Positions 36,828 to 47,628 of a DNA stretch of 64,000 bases are shown here, in pieces (the first letter of the stretch is position 1; each line of letters begins with the position of its first letter). The stretch spans positions 103,815,513 to 103,879,512 of the forward strand of contig OX457057.1 in assembly GCA_949752795.1 (NCBI GenBank), in the 5' to 3' direction. The notes under the pieces were generated by a model. The model was not told the origin of the DNA, did not search any database, and was given only the letters and a program-made list of their open reading frames with translations. The position numbers were made by a program, and so were the translations under genes. Source of the DNA: Hyperoodon ampullatus. Its lineage: Eukaryota; Chordata; Mammalia; Artiodactyla; Ziphiidae.

Positions 36828-37165
36828 TTTTTTTTTTAATTAATTAATTTATTTGTTTTTTATTTTTGGCTGTGTTGGGTCTTCGTTGCTGCATGCGGGC
36901 TTTCTCTAGTTGTGGCGAGCAGGGGCAACTCTTCATTGCGGTGCGCAGGCTTCTCATTGCGGTGGCTTGTCTTGTTGTGGAGCACGGGCTCTAGGCGTGC
37001 GGGCTCGGCAGTTGTGGCTCACAGACTCTAGAGCGCAGGCTCAGTAGTTGTGGTGCATGGGCTTAGTTGCTCCGCGGCACATGGGATCTTCCCAGGCCAG
37101 GGGTCGAACCCTTGTACCCTGCATTGGCAGGCGGATTCTTAACCACTGCGCCACCAGGGAAGCCC
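36828..37165 (-). mobile_element. Long-form CHR SINE
   Basis: Minus-strand copy with flanking repeat tgttttgttttctt / tgttttattttctt (36814-36827 and 37166-37179). Confidence 0.9.
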
Positions 37166-37179
37166 TGTTTTATTTTCTT

Positions 37180-39478
37180 GACAGATGTAGATAATGAAAA
37201 TAATTACAGTAATAAATGCTATTGAGCGCTAACCTGGGCTTTGCGTGTATCACGGCTTTCAATTTTTCCAGTGATCCAATTAAGTAGATATTATTATCCT
37301 CAATGGGCAAGTGAGGGAACCAAGGTTCAGGGGCTCGAGTAAAAATTGAATGAGTTATGTCATTAGCTAGCTAGTGCTTGGCACATGGCTGCAGTGGTCA
37401 CGGGGATGTGTGCTAGGCATAGGGGCATAGGTGTAGCTGGAGCTTCTCTGTGGTCTCTGGGTGCCCCCAGGACCATGGAGGAGACATACACAGTGAGAGA
37501 GGCTCAAAGTGGAGCCTTGAGGTACGGGAAAGGACACCAGAGAGACTCAGGGGTTCACGAAAAGGAGGGGGCAATGAACTGGAAGGAAAGGGGAAAGTTA
37601 AGGAGGCCTAAGTTCTAGGAGACAGGAGGTAAATAGTAGATGTAGATGGAAAATAATATTCATTAGTAGGGGAAAGGGAAGTGCAATTACAAACAAGATT
37701 ACCTAGTGTGGGTAAGAGGTCATTAGGCTGGGGAAACCCTATGTAGAGATTGCTACTGCAAACCCATTTAAATCCACATAATATTAGCTAATATTTTTTG
37801 AGCCCTAATCGGTTACCAGGCTCTGTTCTAAATTCTTTACATACAATAATGTATTTAATCCTCACAACAAAGCTATGAGACAAGACTTATTCATTATACT
37901 CATTTTATAGGTGAAAAAACTAAGGCTCAGAAAAGTGAAGTGATTTAGTCCACCATCACAGAGCCAGCAGAGGGGGGCAGCAGAGCCAGGTTTCACATCC
38001 AGATAGCCTGACCTCAGAATCCAAACATGCAACCCCCATCATATGTGGTTTGGTGATGTGGAGTAATTATCCAACCAGAATTATTTGTATTTAGTCATAA
38101 GCATAAGTAGCAGTCTTGTTCGGTCAGAAATTAGTACTTTGAGACTGGTTGCTGATGTTCCTGTTTTGTACATTTGTACATATCACAGCACTCATAAAAA
38201 GCCTGGAGATGAATGTGGGGAGCTGTAAAGAGGGGGTGGGGCTGAGAACAGATAATGATGCTAAATGTTGTTTCCAACAATAAATCTTAACTTCACCCCT
38301 GTGGATTGTATATGCAGCACACAGCCAGCAGAGATCATGAGAAGAGCTTGAAGAGATCAGAAGGGACCTAAATTAGTCAGGAGCTGGTATTTTTAAGTGA
38401 CAGAAGCCCAACTCAAACTAGCTCAAGGAAAGAGGAAAACCTGTTGGCTCTCCAGACAAGCTTCCAAAATGGCCCGGGGTGGAGTCAGCTTAGAAACACA
38501 TCATGACCATCATTGGAGACCTCCGTAGGCGTCAGTCTCCAACTAAGGCACCACACTGTCACTTTCTTAAAATTTTGCCCAAAGTCATTTGCACGAGAAT
38601 CACTTAGAGGGGTGCAGCGGAGGAGCATTCTAAAAATGTAAGTATCCGGAAGGGATTCTAAACCTACTCAATTAAATTCTCTGTGGATGTGGCTCAGGGA
38701 TCTACCTGCTAAACAGGCTTTCTGGGTGACTCTCCCAATTAAAAATTTGAGGACCACTGCCTAGGTTGCAGCAACAGCAATAAAGCGTGTCATGTGATCT
38801 CCTTCTTTGCCACTTTGCTGTCTCATGGAACCCTGTTCCTTTCCTAATATCTTGTTGAGTAGTGTGATCACTTGATGAAAGTCATTCCCCTGCTGGACTG
38901 TAGGCATCAGAAGAGCAGGAAGTACCTGTGTAGGTTCAGTGCCCTCTGTCGGATCCCCATTGACTATGTTCAGTGCTGGGTGCATGGTGAGTGCTCAATA
39001 AATACTCATAGGATGAATGAATATAATAACTTATTGTCCACAGAGTACTCTCACGTACTTTTCTCATTTACACAACAGCCCCCTATGAGGTAGGTAGGCT
39101 AGACATTATTATTTCATTTTTCATGTAAGAAGAGTGAAATCTAGAGAGAAACTGCCCTGCTCCTGTCATGCCCATGGTAAGTGGTCTCTCAACTCCCATT
39201 CTCTGGCCTTCCGATGGGCTCATTCAAACAGACTGGTACGTGGGTTTGCAGGGTTGCTGGGCCATCATGAGGAGGTCGCCAGAATGACAGAGGTGGCACA
39301 TGTGATCCCATTCCCCAGCCAATCCACAGACCTCTTTCCTGGACACTTTTTTGTATTTTATGTGTCTTTTTCTAGTGCGGCTCAACCTCCTTAACTGTTT
39401 TATATTGAACCAACTCCTCTTCTTTCTTATGGGTCAGGAAAAGAAATCAAAAGAAGAGAGGGGAAAAAGGAGAGTCCA
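37180..39478. other. Gene-free interval
   Basis: MIR-like debris near 37200-37370 and 37800-37990, and an L2-like tail near 38970-39020 (gtgctcaataaatactcatagg). No gene. Confidence 0.55.
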
Positions 39479-39482
39479 GTTA

Positions 39483-40113
39483 TGTTGTCGGAAGGGGGAC
39501 CCCTTCCAGGGCCCCCAAGAGCAGGCTCTCGTCTAACACTCGGAAATGAATTGTCCGAGGAGACACACGTGCTGACAAAGCAAGAGACTTTACTGGGAAG
39601 GGGCGCCTGGGCGGAGGGCAGGAGGGTAAGGGAACCCAGGAGGACTGCTCTGTCACGTGGCTCACAGTCTCAGGTTTTATGGTGATGGGGTTAGTTTCTG
39701 GGTTGTCTCTGGCCAATCATTCTGACTCAGGGTCCTTCCCAATGGCGCACACATCGCTCGGCCAAGATAGATTCCATTGAGAATGATTCTGGGAAGTTGG
39801 TAGGACATATGGGCTGGCGTCTCCTCTCTCCTTTTGACCTTTCCTGAATTATTCCAGTTGGTGGTAGCTTGTTAGTTCTGCGTTCCTTACCAGGACCTCC
39901 TATTGTTAAGATAACTCATGCAAGTGGCTACTATCTTGCCTGGCCAGGGCGGGTGGTTTTGGTCAGTGGCTCCCCTAACAGTTACTCAGAGATCAGCAAA
40001 CAATGGGACAAGAACATTACATCGAACCAAATATCCCCAGACCTGGTCTTCTGTCTGCGCACCCCGAGATGAGAACACATGCATCTAGCAAGGGAGCCCC
40101 AGACGGTGTGACA
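39483..40113 (+). mobile_element. Solo LTR, ERV class I type
   Basis: 631 bp starting TG and ending CA, with the 4-bp duplication gtta immediately outside both ends (39479-39482 and 40114-40117). Four-base duplications are typical of gammaretrovirus-like (ERV1) integration. There is no internal viral sequence on either side, so it is an LTR left by recombination. Orientation is inferred only from the TG...CA reading and is uncertain. Confidence 0.72.
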
Positions 40114-40639
40114 GTTATGATGATGGCAAATAGCAACAATCGTCTGTGAAGGCGTGGTGGATCTTCTGGGTGTTTTGTTCCAAGTATCAGTAGGTATTTA
40201 CTGAGTATTTCTCATGCCCCTAACAGTCGGCTGGGCGCACAGGAGGGAAGACAAAAAGAACAGAGGGCTCAGACCCTTGCCTGGAGGAGCACATAGCATC
40301 CATTACGTTGGAAAGAATGTGATGTTATGACACAAATAAGAGAGAAATCAAAGAATGTGTTACACGCTGCTGTTAATGCTGTGGGAAGTCAGGAGCCAGC
40401 TGTTTGGGCCAGAGAGCATAGAAAGTGTCATGGAAAATGTGACTGGATACAGTTTCAAAAGGCTGTGAAGAGGGGGAACATTGCTGAGAAGGCAAGGATC
40501 TTGGCACGAGAGTGGGAGAGGGAAGAGGTTCTGGGAAGAGGGAAGGGGTTCTGGCTGGCAGGTGGAGGTCAGCAAGGTGGTGTCTGTGTGCTCCTTCCCC
40601 TCCAGACCCCTTTGGCTTGTCTTCTCCTATCAAATGGGA

Positions 40640-40795
40640 TGGTCATGATGATTATAATAACAAATACTTTAAAAATAGTAAACATCACAATAATCTCCTT
40701 CCTAGGGTTGTTTTGTAAGGATTAAATGAGTTAAGATATGGAAAGAGCTTCTTAAAGTGCCTGGTTTGAATAACTAGTAGCTATTGTCATTCACA
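40640..40795 (+). repeat. MIR SINE, 3' part
   Basis: ctagggttgttttgtaagg and attaaatgagttaagatatg. Similar MIR pieces lie at 43095-43195 and 37200-37370. Confidence 0.65.
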
Positions 40796-41609
40796 TTCCT
40801 TGAGCTTCTGCTGTGTAACAAGCAGGCAATAGTGGTGGAAGATCCTTTCTCTCAAAGATCTCCCAGGAAGGAGAGAGAGAAAGCCAGGTAACCCAAACAC
40901 AGCACCATTGCATGTGCTATTGGACTCAAAGACAGGTTGCTTCTAAGCCTTCCTAGAGGCATCCCAGGAAGACTTCTCAGAGGAGGTGATGGCAGTGGAA
41001 TCCAAATTGAGAAGTTTCTCACATGAAGAGGGGAAAAAGAGAGAAGGGTGATGGAGGTAGAGGAACCACAAAGTACTAGAAGTACTAAATGTACGACAGG
41101 AGTGGAAGCTGTGGGGCATGAGGAGAATTGAGATTGGAGAGTTAAGTTGGGAGGGTCTGGAGGGGCCTTGGGTGCCAGGCTAAGGAGGTAGGACTTGGTA
41201 AGCCATAGGGAGTAATTAAAGGGGAGGCACAGGGCATGAGGAGGCTAGATCTTCATGTGTGGTCCCCTCACCTCCCTAGGCCTTGTTTCTGCATCCGTAA
41301 GGAAGGAAGTCTGCGAGAGCCAATCCCTGTCTTGCTCTGAAAACTGAGCAGCATCACACCTGTCTAGTGGGCCCCCTGCCCACCCCTCTCCCCCATTCTC
41401 CACCTTGCCTGCCAGATTTATGTAATCACCAGGCCAGCCGCAGTGCTGCAGAGAGGGGCAGGTTAATAGACATACCTGAAACGTTGTTAGCTAACTTATT
41501 GGACAGATATTTATCAAACACCTACTATATTCAGGCACTGGTGAACAAGGGAAGATGCCGAGGCCAGATGCCTGAGAAATGGGACAGGACGGGACTGTTG
41601 TAGGAGAAA

Positions 41610-42150
41610 TGGGGCGCAAGAGGATGGTCATGTCCGAGGTCTGGGGTGAGTCCCTGGGATGGGCTGCCAAGCGAGGGTCCTTGGCTTCAAGCAGGAAAGA
41701 ATTCAAGAGTGAGTCAAAGTAGAGTGAAAGCAGATTTATTCAGGGAGATATACACTCCATAGACAGGGTGTGGGCCATCTCAAAAGGTGAGAGGCCCCAG
41801 GGTGTGGAGATGGTTAGTTTTTTTATGGGCTGGGTAATTGCATAGGTTAATGAGTGGGAGAAATAGTCTAACCATCTTGGAGAAAAGGAAGGGATTTCTA
41901 GGAAATGGGGCATTGCCCACTCTTTGGCCTTTTATGGTCGGCCTGGGAACTGTCCTGGCACCTGTGGGTGTGTCATGTAGCATATGCTAATGTATAACAA
42001 TGAGAGCATAATGAGGCTCAGGTCTACTGGAAGTTGAATCTTCCGCCATCTTGGGTCTAGTAGGTTCTAACTGGTTTTTGTGGTATCCTGTTCTTAATGG
42101 TTGTGTTATTCTTTTACTGGTTGTGCCCTGTCCCTTTCCTTTCTGTCTCA
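41610..42150 (+). repeat. Probable ERV LTR remnant
   Basis: Phrases such as gccaagcgagggtccttggc, gcaggaaagaattcaag, gcagatttattcaggga and a later ccgccatcttgggt follow the order of a known mammalian ERV LTR type. Edges and family not determined. Confidence 0.45.
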
Positions 42151-43253
42151 GGACCTGCAGAGCCCAGTCTGGCGGCCCCTCTCTTGCAGCTCAGGCAAAG
42201 ACAGCGCTGTCTCTTCTGGGCAGAATGGAAATGGTTTGTGTGCAAGGGTATGCACCCTGGGGTGGGCTGGGGTGTGGCTTGCGGTAAGGCACTGTCTTTG
42301 CCCTCCTTCCTGCTGGTAGACGTCTGTCTCATCTATCAGCCTTCCCGTTAAGACTTGCAATGGACATTTCAGGACTCGAAATGGGAGCAGGCATGTACTG
42401 AGTCTGCGTGCAGGGGCTTGGCAGGATGAACTGGGAACCCTAGAGCAGTCCCCGTCTCCCGCCAAGACATGCATGCTTGAATAGTTTGTAGAAGTTTAGG
42501 TAAACACAAAGTCTCATGTTCCTGAGCTATACAAACCCCACTCCACAAATGCTTCAGAACCAGCCTGCGGGGCATTGTCCCATGTAAAGGAATGCTTTCT
42601 TTGTTAAATCTTTTAATCCTACTGTCTCTTTTCTTGCCTACTCCCCTACATTCCCACAGATTCCTAGGGAGCCTTCTCTCTGGTCTGACACAGATTTATC
42701 CAGCTGGAACCAGCTCAGGTCCCAGAACAATTGGAAAACAATGGGCTAGAGTGCTTTCTGTCAATTGCCCAAAGACAAACACTAGCCATGGGTGGAGCCT
42801 GGCTTCAAAGCTAGGTCCAAGGTTGGGGACAGAAACTCCCCATGGGCCACTCCTGGGGGCTGCTGGCTGAGACACCCAGCCCAGACTCTCCGTCAGTCCT
42901 AGGACCTGACCTGTCTGACCCCGGACCCTTCTTGCCTGCCACATGACTACCTCCTGGGTGTCCCCAAGAGGGATCCTTGATTGTCCCAGGCCAACCTCCT
43001 CAGGTGCCTGGGGTCTCCTCACCCTGCTGCCTGGGCTCTGCTTGTGAATCCTCGTATCACCCTTCATCAGCTGTGGATTTGGGGCTTTATGAAAAATAGG
43101 AACAGTATTTACTTCACATAATTATTGTGAAGTTTAAATTAGATAATACATATAAACCACATAGTAGAGGCTCAGTAACTGTTAGACTCATTCTTTCTTT
43201 TTTCTGGGTAGTCTGATGCTCAAAACAGTCAACAAAAATTGTATTGAGTATAA
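42151..43253. other. Gene-free interval
   Basis: Short overlapping ORFs only, none with a known domain. MIR remnant near 43095-43195. Confidence 0.5.
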
Positions 43254-43705
43254 ACTGTTGACTGAAAAAAATGCACAACCTAAAAGTTGAGAATTATGTT
43301 TTATTCAGCAGACATACTGAGAACTTAAGCCTGAGAGGCAGGATCTCAGATACCTCTGAGGGACTGCTCCAAAGAGGTGAGGGAGGAGCCAGGATATATA
43401 GGAATTTTTGCAAAAAAAAAAAAAATCAGATAGTCAAAACATCAAAAGATTATTGTTAATTAAAGAAAACCAGACATCCCAAGTTAATGAATTTAGTGCT
43501 TTTCTATGTATGGGAAGAAGCAAGAGTCTGGGCTCTTGAAATCATTCCTTTGATATGCACCTTAACTATCTAGGGCCAGTATCCTATTTTTTTCCACCCT
43601 GAATCCCCTCAGGGTATACAGCTGGGAGCAGCTGCAGTGGCTGATGGCTTGATAGTTGCAACATCCTTTGTTTACTGTTATGGCAGGTGACATTCTTCGT
43701 CCACA
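43254..43705 (+). repeat. LTR-like interspersed repeat, copy 2
   Basis: Begins tgttgactgaaaaaaatgc and is collinear with copy 1 without the L1. It appears to sit inside a MIR/L2-like sequence whose halves are caacaaaaattgtattgag on the left and actatatgcctagtgctatg on the right, so it is a discrete insertion of about 450 bp. Confidence 0.65.
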
Positions 43706-44254
43706 CTACTATATGCCTAGTGCTATGTTAAGCACCATGAGAGATACACTAGAGGTTTCTACCTCTGAATCAGTCAACTAAATAATCAGAAAACCAGTGT
43801 TATGGGCTTACTCTGTGCCCAGTATAATAGTAAGAGCCATGACAAATTGCAGTTATGTATGACGCATGACACTGTCCCTTCCCAGGAGACTCTTGACTCT
43901 AGGCAGATGACGTTTACACAGAAAAAGTTAAATAACAATGTAAGACCTAACAATGCTGAAAGAACAAATACATGAACCACATGATGTGCACAATTCACTG
44001 CTAAATGGGGTGGAAGGTCTAGCAGAGCAGAGGAGCCCTCAGGCTAGACATTTGGGGATCAGGAGGCCACATGGAGAGGACAGGAAGGGGGCTGGGGATC
44101 GCCAGTTACATAACTGGGGTTTTGGTTGTTGTAGTTCTGGTCAAGAGAAGAGGTTAAAACATGTAAGGTGGACCACACTGTAGCAAAGGTGGAACACTTG
44201 GTGGATCAAGGGCCATGAGGTCCGTTGATTAGGTGAGACAGTCCACTCAACCCC

Positions 44255-44415
44255 TTTATTGCTGAGCCGTCGGGAGCAAGTGACTTAACTTCCCTAAGTC
44301 TCACTTGCTGCGAACAGGAATAATAGTGGTTTCTACCTCATGGAGTTGTAAAGATTAAATATTTTCATATACGTTTATTAACATAGCATCAGGCACTTAT
44401 GCGTCAATATGAGTT
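44255..44415 (+). repeat. MIR SINE
   Basis: caagtgacttaacttccctaag, gaataatagtggtttctacc and gcatcaggcacttat follow MIR order. Confidence 0.72.
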
Positions 44416-45814
44416 AGGATTTATTATTATTAATAACATAAGGAGAAGTTATGGTATCGTTTTGGGGGAATGTAACTCATCCGAAGCCTGGGAAGTCTTC
44501 TTGTTTGCTAGGAAAGAGGTGATGTCTGCTACAGTGTGTGAATTAGAATTTTTAAAAGTAGTTTTCATATTTTATTTCCTAATGTATTTGATTTGGAAAT
44601 CTAAAACGCCAGCCACTCAAGAAAGGAAAACTCTTGAGCATTTCATTTATCTCAAAACCCATTTTCCTCCCATCAACCACAAGAGACAGTCCTTTGAAGA
44701 TTCTGAGCAAATACATACATGTATCCTAGGTCTGCAAGATGGGGCAGCATGGGGCAAGCCTGCCTTCTCAACCCAGCTAGTCACAGCCTGGGACCTGGCT
44801 CTGGGGGTGTGGATTTCAGTCCTTCTCTTTCTTCTCCTGGCAAGACTTAGCAGAGGGGCTCAAAGAAATCAAGGCAGTTGTCTCTTGTCCATAAGGGGGA
44901 ATGAGATTAGCAAGAATACTTGAAATCCACATTCCACGCAACCTTCTCCTTAAACAAACCCTCCACTGTGATCGCTAACAGGCCCTAACATGGACTGATC
45001 GCCAGTCCTCTGCCTACTCCCGCTCTGGTGGGTGTCTTAATGAGGGGAGCCAAGAGGCAGCTGGCACAGGGTGGGAAGAGAAAGAGTGAGGAGGAGTAAG
45101 AGGGTGTACAGATTGAACCATTTATCTATGAATAATTGAGAGTCAACTCTATTTGAAAATTGACTTTGATAATGGTTTGGCCAGAGCTGGGCCCCAGGAG
45201 ATTGCATTCTAGCCTCGTCATGGAAACCATGGGGCCAAAACCCAGGCCTGCAAGGTGCTTTTCTAAATGGCAACATCTGCTGCTATCATTACCCGCAGGA
45301 AGGTGTTTCAGGGGGACAGTAGCCCCTGTGCAGTCTTTCAGCCATATTGCCACGAGAAGGGAAAGGCTCTGGGACCAGGGCCCACATAGCCCCAGAGGAC
45401 AGTGGTTTTCCAACAGTTAGATCCACCAACACTGGGAAGGACAAGTGAGCTGAGCCTTTGGCTTAAAGGCTGTGAATTTTGGAGCCTTGGAAAGGGGATT
45501 TGCAGCTTCCTTTGGTTTTTCTTTCAATCCTATTTGATAAACTTTCATGAGACTTAAGTTGAGGGCAGGGATGCTGTTTGCTGCATGTAGAGACTCACCA
45601 CCTCTTTGCCATGGTGGCACAGAGCCTCCATTGTGAGTGAACCAGAGGGCTGGGTCACACTTATTTGGTATCGGTGAGGGTGGCAAGTTGGGTCTGACTG
45701 AACACTCAGTCTGCAAATTCACTAACTAAGGAGTTGTTTACTTCTTTAGTCTGTGGTGTCACCTTATTCATCCAGAAAGAGGCTGTCGGGGGTTTGCAGG
45801 AGACAGACTGGGGC

Positions 45815-45935
45815 TCTATTTAAGCTATGTGACCCTAGCAAGTCACCAAATGCCTCTGAACCTCAGTTCCCTCCTCTATGAAGAAAAGGGCAAAAATGCT
45901 TCCACTCAGAATTCTTGGGAGGAATATATAAGATC
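45815..45935 (+). repeat. MIR SINE
   Basis: ctatgtgaccctagcaagtc and gaacctcagttccctcctct are a MIR core. Confidence 0.75.
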
Positions 45936-46624
45936 AAAATTCTTAGTGTTTCTCCTAGGACCTGACCACATCAGTCAATAATATTGTCTCCCCCTCACAT
46001 ACCCAGTGGTACCAGCATTTGTGATCTCTTGACAAGGGGGACTCGTCCCTTCTGAAGTGGAGAGTCTCCGGGCAGAAGCTGCTATTGGCATAAAATCATC
46101 TCTTGAACTTTGCTATTCTTTATTGTCCTTCATATCAAGTGGATGCCCAATATTTGAAGTCTTTGGGGCTTTCTCCTGAAGGAAGGTCAGAATACTTCTC
46201 TGCCTCTGAAAAAGAGCAGCTCAAATTCAAGGCAAGTGAAACCATGGAAAGCAACAAAATGCCACGGGAACCAGCTGGCTACTCCGATGGTCAAACCGTG
46301 AAAATTGGGATAAGATAGCATTTTTCTCAGTCAGTAGGAACATGAAGCCAAACAGAGCTTATGGGACCCCCAGAATGAAGAGTGATCATTCCAGCCAGTT
46401 CTTCTGTTGATTCATGAAGAGCCTGGATGCAGAGTAAACTTGTGAGAAGAAGTGATCAAGGCCTAAGTAGGTATATATACAAGGTTTGAGAGGGGAGGTC
46501 TTTCAGCCTGACCGACCTTTAGAAGATGCTCAAAAGAGACAGTGATTCAGGGCTGGCCGCAAGGAAGTCTCCCACTTCACAGATTTACCATCCTGAATAA
46601 TAATTCAATTATTGTTGAATTCTT

Positions 46625-46641
46625 CTAGTCATTTGGCTTTT
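46625..46641. repeat. Target-site duplication, 3' side of HTATSF1 retrocopy
   Basis: Reads ctagtcatttggctttt and is identical to 50187-50203. The last T's merge with the poly(A) tract of the retrocopy, so the inner edge is uncertain by a few bases. Confidence 0.92.
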
Positions 46642-46649
46642 TTTTTTTT

Positions 46650-47628
46650 AATGAGAAAGCACCAATGCAGTTTATTTTAATTCTTCTAATTTATGAGAAT
46701 AACTTCTTAATGCTACATCAGAAGTCAATTCATCAATACTGAATTTGGAAAGCACAATCAAGAAAACCCAAATTTTTATTGGGACTACACAACTTAGCAT
46801 ATACTAGATACCATGATTCTAGAACAAAATCAAAAGCAAAAATCTGAAATATGCATGACAAAAGTTCTTAAACTCCAGGGGATCCATGCACCACCCCAAA
46901 CTGTATACAAAAGATTATGTAGTGCATGCATAGATTTTTCTGGGTAAAGGTCCTGTAACTTTAATCAGCTTCTAGAGGGGCCCAAACAGTACACGGTAGA
47001 ATTCTGATTTCCTCTGTATTTTCAATAATGGAAGCTGTGGACCTTGGGAAGTTTACGTTTGAGACTCAATTTTCATGGCAAGAGGGTAGAAAAGAAAAAT
47101 AAAAGTAACTTGCAAGGACTGGGCAGGGAAAAACTCCAAAGTGTTCTTTACTTCATAAGTTTTAGTAACATGTTCTGGTTTAGAGAGGGGAAATGGGGAC
47201 ATCAGTGGTAACATCATAAGCTGAAGCAAGGAGACTCCTACAGGGATTTTTCAGGTCCTTAGAAAAACCAAACTTTAGTAAGAATAAAGCAATAGCAAGA
47301 ATGAAAAATGCAATTTAACTCAGGTCTAATTTTGTTTCTGCATATTAACAACTTATTTTAAAATTTTGAATATCACAAACTTCAATCAGAATACTTTAAA
47401 AAATATTATTCTGCATGCACTTAACAAATATGACAAAAGAGAAGAATTCAGTTGACTTGTTCACATATATTTAAAATCAGCCAATACAGATAATCACAAA
47501 CACTTCACTGCATTGATCTAAGGGCATCCTACCTCTAGGCACACGTTCATGTAACACTACTAGTAATTACCCTGGAGCAGAGGTGAAACAGAGATGGAGG
47601 AATCACTCTACAAAGCAAGTTTAAGGGA
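46650..47628 (-). other. 3' UTR of the HTATSF1 retrocopy
   Basis: About 980 bp of AT-rich sequence between the stop codon and the poly(A). It carries no recognisable SINE or L1 and no competing ORF of note. It is treated as transcript-derived because it lies inside the target-site duplications. Confidence 0.8.
46671..46676 (-). terminator. AATAAA polyadenylation signal of HTATSF1 retrocopy
   Basis: TTTATT on the plus strand is AATAAA on the minus strand. It lies about 20 nt before the poly(A) tract, the normal spacing for cleavage, so the copied mRNA used this site. Confidence 0.85.

Larger units (their letters stand above)
43706..46624. other. Gene-free interval upstream of the retrocopy's 3' end
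   Basis: Contains MIRs at 44255 and 45815 and a 174-aa ORF (44399-44923) without a recognised domain. No conventional exon seen. Confidence 0.55.

Noticed and set aside
35560..43705. The two LTR-like repeats as the two ends of one provirus
   Set aside because: The sequence between them holds MIR, L2-like, SINE and a separate solo LTR, with no gag, pol or env similarity; each copy also sits in its own older repeat.
44399..44923. 174-aa plus-strand ORF
   Set aside because: Begins in a MIR tail and has no recognisable domain or splice context.
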